NCBI RefSeq assembly: GCF_000423645.1
Contig: NZ_AUIJ01000016.1
Location: 1 to 56,299, forward strand
Source of the DNA: Sediminimonas qiaohouensis DSM 21189
GTDB taxonomy: Bacteria > Pseudomonadota > Alphaproteobacteria > Rhodobacterales > Rhodobacteraceae
DNA: 56,299 bases
Direction: 5' to 3'
Below are positions 50,703-56,299 of the stretch, piece after piece. Every line of letters starts with the position of its first letter. Within the stretch, counting starts at the first letter, position 1. The notes beneath the pieces were generated by a model. That model had not been told where the DNA came from and searched no databases. It saw only the letters and a program-made list of their open reading frames with translations. The position numbers and the translations under genes were made by a program.

Positions 50703-51806
50703 TCAATCGGAGCCGCCCGCAAATACGCTTTCATTGTCGGCGCCGATCTCCGGCGGCAGGCCCGAAATCTCGGAGTCAAAATCGTCGAACTTCAGCGGCT
50801 GGACCAGGAAAGTCTCTGTCTTGCCGCTGTCATGCGCGATGGTGCGCAACAACCGGCGGGCGCGCACATGCGGGTCCTCCAGCGTTTCGACCAACGAATT
50901 GAGCGGTCCCCAAGGCACGCCCGCCTTGTCGAACAGATCGCCCCAGTCGGCGCGCGACTTGCTGACCAGCACCGCCGCAATCTCTTCGCGCAGCGCGTCC
51001 TTTTGCGCCACACGATCGCGGCCTTTCAACCCGACAAGGTCCGGCTTGCCGATCACTCCGCAGAACGGCTTCCAGAACCAGTCCTCATGCGCGATGGACA
51101 GCGTCATCAGCTTGCCGTCCTTGCAGGTGAAAACGCCATAGGCCGGTTCGGAGATGAACTCGCCGAGCGGCGTACCATTGGCCGCCGGAACGAGGAAGGC
51201 CGTGAGCATGGAGACCACCGCGTCCGACATCGAGACGTCCACGTACCGCCCCTGCCCCGTGCGCTGGCTGGAAACGACCGCCGACAGAATCGCGATGGCC
51301 GCAAACAGCGCCGCGCCAATATCCGCGAGGGGAATGGCGGGCAACTGTCCGGGGCGTCCGGCGTCCGCCTGATCGGCCAGCAGGCCACTGACGCCTTCAT
51401 AACTCAGATCGTGCCCCGCCCTGTCGCGATAAGGCCCGTCCTGCCCGTATCCCGAGATCGACACGTAAACGAGGCGCGGATTGACCCTGCGCATGTCCTC
51501 GAAGCCGATGCCGAGCGCCGCGAGTTTGCCGGGGCGGAACCCTTCGACAATGACATCGGCACTTTTCGCCAAATCGCGAAACCGCGCCGGCCCCTCGGCG
51601 GATTTCAGGTCGAGCGCCACGCTGCGCTTGCCGCGGTTCAGGGCGCTAAACAGGGGCGGAAACTGACGGGCCGGATCGCCGACACCCGGTCGTTCGATCA
51701 TGATCACCTCAGCCCCCATGTCCGACAGCAGCATCGTCGCATAGGGACCGGGGAATTGTTCGGCGAGGCTGAGGATTTTCAGGTCGGCCAGGGGTGCAGT
51801 GCTCAT
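50703..51806 (-). CDS. CaiB/BaiF family CoA-transferase or alpha-methylacyl-CoA racemase
   Basis: 367 aa from ATG 51806; ATG 51818 is a possible start. Type III CoA-transferase fold: LAEQFPGPYATMLLSDMGAEVIMIE, LNRGKRSVALDLK, SGYGQDGPYRDRAGHDLSYEG with the conserved Asp (GHD), ISEPAYGVFTCKDG. Both CoA transfer and racemisation of 2-methylacyl-CoA occur in this family. Racemisation would suit a methyl-branched isoprenoid substrate, because dehydrogenases take one stereoisomer. Diverges from the crotonase operon over 112 bp that lacks the operator motif. Confidence 0.9.
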   Translation of the reverse strand: MSTAPLADLKILSLAEQFPGPYATMLLSDMGAEVIMIERPGVGDPARQFPPLFSALNRGKRSVALDLKSAEGPARFRDLAKSADVIVEGFRPGKLAALGIGFEDMRRVNPRLVYVSISGYGQDGPYRDRAGHDLSYEGVSGLLADQADAGRPGQLPAIPLADIGAALFAAIAILSAVVSSQRTGQGRYVDVSMSDAVVSMLTAFLVPAANGTPLGEFISEPAYGVFTCKDGKLMTLSIAHEDWFWKPFCGVIGKPDLVGLKGRDRVAQKDALREEIAAVLVSKSRADWGDLFDKAGVPWGPLNSLVETLEDPHVRARRLLRTIAHDSGKTETFLVQPLKFDDFDSEISGLPPEIGADNESVFAGGSD

Positions 51807-51918
51807 ATCGGGCTCCATGTCTCGTTTTTCCCGCGTGCGGGTCCCGTCCATAGCAACTCGATCCGTCGGAAAAAGCAAGCCGAAGTTGAAAATTATTATT
51901 GTTCTTCAGGAGGATAGC

Positions 51919-52707
51919 ATGACTGAAGCACCAAAAACCCTGTCCGTCGAACGGGTGGAGAGAACCGAATGGATCACCTTCCAGCGGACCGACCAGTTGA
52001 ACGCCATGTCGATGCAGATGCTGCGCGAGATGACCGCTGCACTGGAATCGGCAATTGCCGACGACGCGGTGCGCGCCATCGTCCTGACCGGCTCGGGGCG
52101 GGCGTTCTGCGCCGGTGCGGACCTCAAGGAGGTGGTCGGTGCCAAGCACGAACCCGGCGAACCCGACCTTCTCGATCTCGTCGAACACACCTTCGGGCTG
52201 ATGCGTCACGGTCCCAAGCCAGTGATCGCCGCCGTGAACGGGCTGGCCATGGCGGGCGGTCTGGAAATGGTGATGGCCTGCGATCTGGTCTTTGCCGCCG
52301 AAAGCGCGCAACTGGGTGATGCTCACTCCAATTTCGGCGTCTTTCCGGGCGCGGGGGGCGCGGCGATCCTGCCACGGCGGGTCGGGCTGAACCGCGCGAA
52401 ATACCTGTTATTCTCGGGCGAGAACATTTCGGCCCAGGACATGATGGACTGGGGGTTGGTGAACAAGGTCGTGCCGGACGCAGAGTTGCGCGACGCCGTG
52501 CAGGCCTTCACCGACCGGCTGGCCGACAAAAGCCCGACCGTGCTGCGCCGCATGAAGGCCGTCGCGAACCGGTCGCTGAACGTGGACGAAGCCGCCGCCC
52601 TGGCCGAAGAGATGCTGAACCTGCGCGCGCATATGCGTTCCTGGGACATGCGCGAAGGGCTGGCGGCTTTCAATGAAAAGCGCAAACCGCGGTTTCGCGG
52701 CTACTGA
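51919..52707 (+). CDS. Enoyl-CoA hydratase/isomerase family protein
   Basis: 262 aa, CAGGAGG 5 nt before ATG. FCAGADLKEVVG, GLAMAGGLEMV oxyanion hole. LGDAHSNFGVFPGAGGAAILPRRVG puts His at the classical Glu position, relating it to the operon C crotonase. First gene of a three-gene plus-strand unit (crotonase, thiolase, dehydrogenase) that is a compact beta-oxidation set. Confidence 0.9.
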   Translation: MTEAPKTLSVERVERTEWITFQRTDQLNAMSMQMLREMTAALESAIADDAVRAIVLTGSGRAFCAGADLKEVVGAKHEPGEPDLLDLVEHTFGLMRHGPKPVIAAVNGLAMAGGLEMVMACDLVFAAESAQLGDAHSNFGVFPGAGGAAILPRRVGLNRAKYLLFSGENISAQDMMDWGLVNKVVPDAELRDAVQAFTDRLADKSPTVLRRMKAVANRSLNVDEAAALAEEMLNLRAHMRSWDMREGLAAFNEKRKPRFRGY

Positions 52708-52723
52708 ATAGGGAGACTGCAAG

Positions 52724-53962
52724 ATGCAGGATATCTACGTTGTTGGCGTCGGGATGACGCGGTTCGGGAAATACCGGAACAAATCCATCAAGGACATGAC
52801 AGGCGAGGCCGTCGCCGCCGCACTGACCGATGCCGGGCTGACCTCTGATCGCATCGACGGCGCGTTCTTCTCGAACGCCGTGCAGGGCCATATGGAAGGC
52901 CAGCACATGATCCGGGGCGAAATCGCGCTGCGCGGGATGGGCATTCAGGGCATTCCGGTGGTCAATGTCGAAAATGCCTGTGCCAGCGCCTCGACCGGGT
53001 TCAAGCTGGCGGTGGATTTCCTCAAGGCGGGCAACGGCGATTTCTGCCTGGCCGCAGGCGCCGAGAAAATGTATTCCGACGACCGCGTGCTGATGTTCTC
53101 GGCCTTCGACAGCGGCTGGGACGTCAGCAACGTCGAGGAGGTCGCGCAGCGTCTGGCCGATCTGGGCGCAGGGGTCGAGGAAGCCGAAGGGTCGAAATCG
53201 CCCAAACCCTATAGCGTGTTCATGGATGTCTATGCAGGCTTCGCGCGGCTCCACATGAAGACCTTCGGCACCACGCAGGAACAGTTCGCCGCCGTTTCTG
53301 CCAAGAACCACGCGCATTCGGCGCATAATCCACTGGCGCAATACCGCGATGCGATGACCATCGAACAGGTTCTGCACGCGCCGCCCATCACCTACCCGCT
53401 GACCCTGCCGATGTGCGCGCCGATCTCCGATGGCGCGGCGGCAGCGGTGCTCTGCACTGGTGAGGGGCTGAAGCGGCTGGGGCTCGTTCCCGCCCGAGCG
53501 ATCAAGGTCAAGGCCGCGATCCTGCGTTCCGGCACCGACCGTCCGCCGGAAGACTACGAAAATCACCTGACCCGCCTTGCCGCGCTTCAGGCCTATGAAC
53601 AGGCCGGGCTTGGCCCCAAGGATATGTCGGTGGCGGAAGTGCACGACGCCACCGCCGTGGGCGAGGTGATTCAGATCGAAAACCTCGGCTTTGTCGAATT
53701 CGGCGAAGGCGGCCCGGCCAGCCTGCGCGGTGAAACCAAAATCGGCGGACGGATCCCGGTGAACCCCTCGGGCGGGCTGGAATCCAAGGGACACCCGGTC
53801 GGTGCCACCGGGATCGGCCAGGTTTTTGAACTGGTCACGCAGCTGCGCGGCGAGGCTGGCGCACGCCAGGTTGACGGCGCGCAAAACGCCATTGCCGAAA
53901 ACGGCGGCGGCCTGCACGGCGTCGAGGAAGCCGTCGCTTGCGTCACCATTCTGGGCCGCTGA
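52724..53962 (+). CDS. Thiolase family protein (SCP-x type, 2)
   Basis: 412 aa. Nucleophile in VVNVENACASASTG (about 88), VHDATAVGEV, NPSGGLESKGHPVGATG (about 355). The C-terminus reads GGLHGVEEAVACVTIL, with the usual GLGG loop altered but a Cys retained. Second SCP-x thiolase of the window, distinct from that of operon A, so the two probably act at different chain stages. 16 bp after the crotonase. Confidence 0.91.
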   Translation: MQDIYVVGVGMTRFGKYRNKSIKDMTGEAVAAALTDAGLTSDRIDGAFFSNAVQGHMEGQHMIRGEIALRGMGIQGIPVVNVENACASASTGFKLAVDFLKAGNGDFCLAAGAEKMYSDDRVLMFSAFDSGWDVSNVEEVAQRLADLGAGVEEAEGSKSPKPYSVFMDVYAGFARLHMKTFGTTQEQFAAVSAKNHAHSAHNPLAQYRDAMTIEQVLHAPPITYPLTLPMCAPISDGAAAAVLCTGEGLKRLGLVPARAIKVKAAILRSGTDRPPEDYENHLTRLAALQAYEQAGLGPKDMSVAEVHDATAVGEVIQIENLGFVEFGEGGPASLRGETKIGGRIPVNPSGGLESKGHPVGATGIGQVFELVTQLRGEAGARQVDGAQNAIAENGGGLHGVEEAVACVTILGR

Positions 53963-53977
53963 AACAAGGAAAAGAAA

Positions 53978-55144
53978 ATGGAAAATGTGATCGCCGCCGC
54001 TCAGGCAATTTATACAGAAGAGCAAAGCATGTTGCTGGAAAACTTCCGCAAGATGGCCGAGGCGGAGTTCGCGCCGCTGGCCGAGAAATACGAGGATCTC
54101 GGGCACCCGCCCGATGCGGAAACGCTGAAATCCCTGTTCGCCAAGGTCGAGGAATTCGGGCTGATCAGCGGCCTGATTCCCGAAGAGGACGGCGGCACCG
54201 GGATCGACCGGATGACCTATGGCATCCTCTACGAGGAACTGGCTCGCATCTGGGCCGATCTGGCGATTGCGGTGCTGATCCAGGGTCACGCCGTATTCGC
54301 GGTCAACCTTCTGGGCGACGCCGCGCAAAAAGAAGCCTATCTGAAGCCGCTCCTGCGCAGCGAGCGCATTTGCGCCACCTGCATTTCCGAGCCGGAAGTC
54401 GGCTCGAACGTGCGCGAGGTCAAGACCCGCGCGGAACGCAAGGGGGGCAAAATTTTCGTCACCGGACAGAAGCTCTGGATTTCTAATGGGGCGCAGTCGG
54501 ACTTTGCCATCGTGGTCTGCAATCTGGACGACGGGATTTCCATGGTCATCGTCGACCGCGACACCGGCGGTTATGAAAGCCGCGAGTTGCGCAAGATGGG
54601 GCTTGTCGGTGCCTCGACCTGCGAATTGTTCTTTGATCAGGCCGAAACCACGGAGGCGCATGTTCTGGGCAACTCCGGCGGCGGACTGTTCCAGACCTTG
54701 AAGCTGTTTGAAAGCGCGCGAGTATTTGTTGGCCTGACCAGCATCGGCATCGCCCAGGCGGCGCTGGAATGTGCGGTCGAATATGCGCAGGAACGCGAGC
54801 AGCATGGCAAGCCGATTGGCGGGCATCAGTTGATCCAGGGCTATCTGGCCGACATGGCCACCCATCTCGATGCCGGGCGGCTTTTGTGCCAGCGCGGGCT
54901 GCAACTTCTGGATCTGGGCGTGCGCTGCGACACCCAGACCTCGATGGCAAAATGGTATGCGACCGAGATGGCCGTCGAAATCGCCGGCAAAGCGGTGCAA
55001 ATCCACGGCGGCAACGGCATCACCAAGGAGTTCCCCGTTGAACGGCACTTCCGCAATGCGAAGGTCATGCCGATCCCGGATGGCACCACCGAAATTCAGA
55101 AGCTGGTGATCGGGCGAAACCTGACCGGGTTGAACGCGTTCTGA
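53978..55144 (+). CDS. Acyl-CoA dehydrogenase (Asp in catalytic loop)
   Basis: 388 aa. ISEPEVGSNVREVKTR (a diverged TEPGAGSD), WISNGAQSDFAIVV, QIHGGNGITKEFPVER. The C-terminal loop MPIPDGTTEIQKLVIG carries Asp at the usual Glu position, like the dehydrogenase at 29940; helix G reads FESARVF with no suitable Glu. 15 bp after the thiolase. Likely to desaturate a short or unusual acyl-CoA. Confidence 0.91.
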   Translation: MENVIAAAQAIYTEEQSMLLENFRKMAEAEFAPLAEKYEDLGHPPDAETLKSLFAKVEEFGLISGLIPEEDGGTGIDRMTYGILYEELARIWADLAIAVLIQGHAVFAVNLLGDAAQKEAYLKPLLRSERICATCISEPEVGSNVREVKTRAERKGGKIFVTGQKLWISNGAQSDFAIVVCNLDDGISMVIVDRDTGGYESRELRKMGLVGASTCELFFDQAETTEAHVLGNSGGGLFQTLKLFESARVFVGLTSIGIAQAALECAVEYAQEREQHGKPIGGHQLIQGYLADMATHLDAGRLLCQRGLQLLDLGVRCDTQTSMAKWYATEMAVEIAGKAVQIHGGNGITKEFPVERHFRNAKVMPIPDGTTEIQKLVIGRNLTGLNAF

Positions 55145-55228
55145 AAAGGGCCTTGGCCGCCCCACCGTCGGCGCTCGTCAGCGTCGAGGGTGGGCACGAC
55201 TAGGCGGAATCGCGATACGGGCGAAGGG
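55145..55228. other. Convergent intergenic spacer
   Basis: 84 bp between the convergent dehydrogenase gene and pseudogene. An imperfect GC-rich inverted repeat (CCCACC around 55162 with GGGTGGG around 55188) may act as a bidirectional terminator; it has no T tract. Confidence 0.35.
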
Positions 55229-56208
55229 TCAGTAGGACTTGGGCATCCCCAGTGCCTTTTCGGCCACGTAGGAGAGGATCAGCTCCTCGCTGACCGGTGC
55301 GATGAAGTTCAGCACGCTTTCGCGGAAGTAGCGCTCGACGTGGTATTCCTGCGCGAAGCCAAAGCCGCCATGGGTGCGCACCGCCCGGAACGCCGCTTCG
55401 TAGGCTACCGAGCCTGCGAGGTTGCGCGCGGTATTGGCCTCCAGCCCACAGGGCCTGCCCTGATCGTAAAGCGCGGCGGCTTTGTAGGTCATCAGTTCCA
55501 CCGCCTGAAGGCGCATCCAGACCGAAGCCAACGGGTGCTGGATCGCCTGGTTCTGACCGATCGGACGGCCGAAGACGACACGTTCGCGCGCATAGGCCGC
55601 CGCCTTCTCCAGAACATGCATCCCGAACCCGACCGCAGCCGCGGCGACAATAATCCGCTCGGCGTTCAGCCCGTGCAGCAGAACCTTGAAACCCTCCCTT
55701 CTGCTCCGATCTGATTTTCCTCCGGAACCTCCAGCCCGTCAATGAAGATGGCGTTGGAATCGACTGCCTTGCGTCCCATCTCAGCAATTTCATGCACGTC
55801 GATCTTGCTGCGGTCGAAATCTGTGTAGAATACCGACATGCCGTCGGTCGGTCGCTTGCATTCCTCGATCGGCTGGTCCTGGTAACCAACAGGATGTGAT
55901 CTGCGCGCTGTGCCGTCGAGGTCCAGACCTTGCGCCCGTTGACCACATATCCCCCGCCTTCGCGGCGGCGCGCGAAGGTGGAGATATATGTGGTGTCAAG
56001 GCCCGCGTCCGGTTCAGTCACGCCGAAGCAGGAGCGGTGCTCGCCCCGGATCAGAGGCGGCTGCATCCGGGCCTTTTGCTCGTCGGTGCCGAAGCCAACC
56101 ACCGGTTGCAGCCCGAAGATATTGATATGCACCGAGGAACCGGCCGCCGCGCCGTAGCGACCGATCTCCTGCATGACCAACGACGCCTCGGTAATGCCCA
56201 GGCCCGAG
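55229..56208 (-). pseudogene. Acyl-CoA dehydrogenase, IS-truncated and frameshifted
   Basis: Homologous to the intact dehydrogenase at 40795. Reading on the minus strand: frame 1 from the IS junction, SGLGITEASLVMQEIGR to HILLVTR. A single-base shift near 55880 leads to frame 2, DQPIEECKRPTDGMSVFYTD to NQIGAEG. Another near 55697 leads to frame 3, FKVLLHGLNAERIIV to ALGMPKSY at 55229. Each shift looks like one lost base. The first about 60 residues are replaced by the IS481-like element at 56209. The frameshifts could be sequencing errors, but the truncation is structural. Confidence 0.85.
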
Positions 56209-56299
56209 TGTAGATATGCCGTTACTCGCGGGACATTTCCTTTAATCTCCCAGGTTTGGGAAGAAGGAGATGTTCATGACGAAGGATCAACGCGAGATT
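56209..56299 (+). mobile_element. IS481-like element, left end, runs off window
   Basis: 91 bases identical to the reverse complement of 1192-1282; the outer end starts TGTAGATATGCC. Inserted in the acyl-CoA dehydrogenase gene. The window probably ends here because the element is repeated in the genome. Confidence 0.85.
56276..56299 (+). CDS. IS481-family transposase, first eight codons
   Basis: MTKDQREI, with GAAGGAGA upstream of ATG 56276, as in the left copy. Only the start is inside the window. Confidence 0.65.

Noticed and set aside
1-56299. CRISPR array, tRNA, rRNA, riboswitch
   Set aside because: No regularly spaced repeats or tRNA/rRNA-like sequence noticed. The BioY region showed no riboswitch or BioR-type site that I could recognise.

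Overview
This window reads as one large catabolic island from a GC-rich alphaproteobacterium, most likely a Rhodobacterales-type organism (an inference from codon and base composition, ATGA/TGATG-coupled operons and protein flavour; there is no rRNA or tRNA to anchor it). Nearly every gene encodes CoA-thioester chemistry: seven intact acyl-CoA dehydrogenases plus one broken, four crotonases, five classical SDRs, two SCP-x-type thiolases, three CoA ligases, three complete acyl-CoA carboxylases, an HMG-CoA-lyase-like and a citryl-CoA-lyase-like enzyme, a CoA-transferase/racemase and a FadH-type dienoyl-CoA reductase. With these come a Liv-type ABC importer and the biotin importer BioY, whose vitamin all three carboxylases need.

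Layout. (1) 1-1282: IS debris, an IS66 element inserted in an IS481-like element. (2) Minus-strand operon A, 10742 back to 2430, possibly on to 1371: thiolase, SDR, carboxyltransferase, methylglutaconyl-CoA-hydratase-like crotonase, biotin carboxylase/BCCP, acyl-CoA dehydrogenase, bioY, MBL-fold hydrolase. It resembles the acyclic-terpene (Atu) / leucine (Liu) modules. A PaaY-like gene (11028) diverges from it. (3) Minus-strand operon B, 17087 to 11694: AtuA, biotin carboxylase, free-standing BCCP, carboxyltransferase. (4) Plus-strand operon F, 17368-22373: two IVD-like dehydrogenases, a PECR/DECR-like SDR, a crotonase and two hotdog thioesterases. (5) 22392-23726 minus: a regulator made of two complete TetR proteins fused head to tail. 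(6) 23853-27515 plus: BadH-like SDR, CoA ligase, NmrA-like protein. (7) FadH-like reductase (minus), diverging from an eleven-gene plus operon C at 29940-42807 that holds the third carboxylase and the two C-C lyases. (8) 42931-50680: leader ORF, livG, CoA ligase, livHMK, livF, SDR. (9) 50703-55144: CaiB/BaiF protein (minus) diverging from crotonase, thiolase, dehydrogenase. (10) 55229-56208: an acyl-CoA dehydrogenase pseudogene cut by a second, inverted copy of the IS481-like element at the right edge.

The strongest unifying signal is a near-palindrome, CTAACANNTGTTAG. It occurs in five intergenic regions (six copies) that control almost every operon, including the one beside the tandem TetR gene. 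I infer a single-chain TetR pseudodimer that governs the whole island. The gene content suggests uptake, CoA activation and degradation of a methyl-branched, probably isoprenoid or alicyclic carboxylic acid. Beta-methyl branches would be removed by carboxylation, hydration and lyase steps. The exact substrate cannot be read from sequence.
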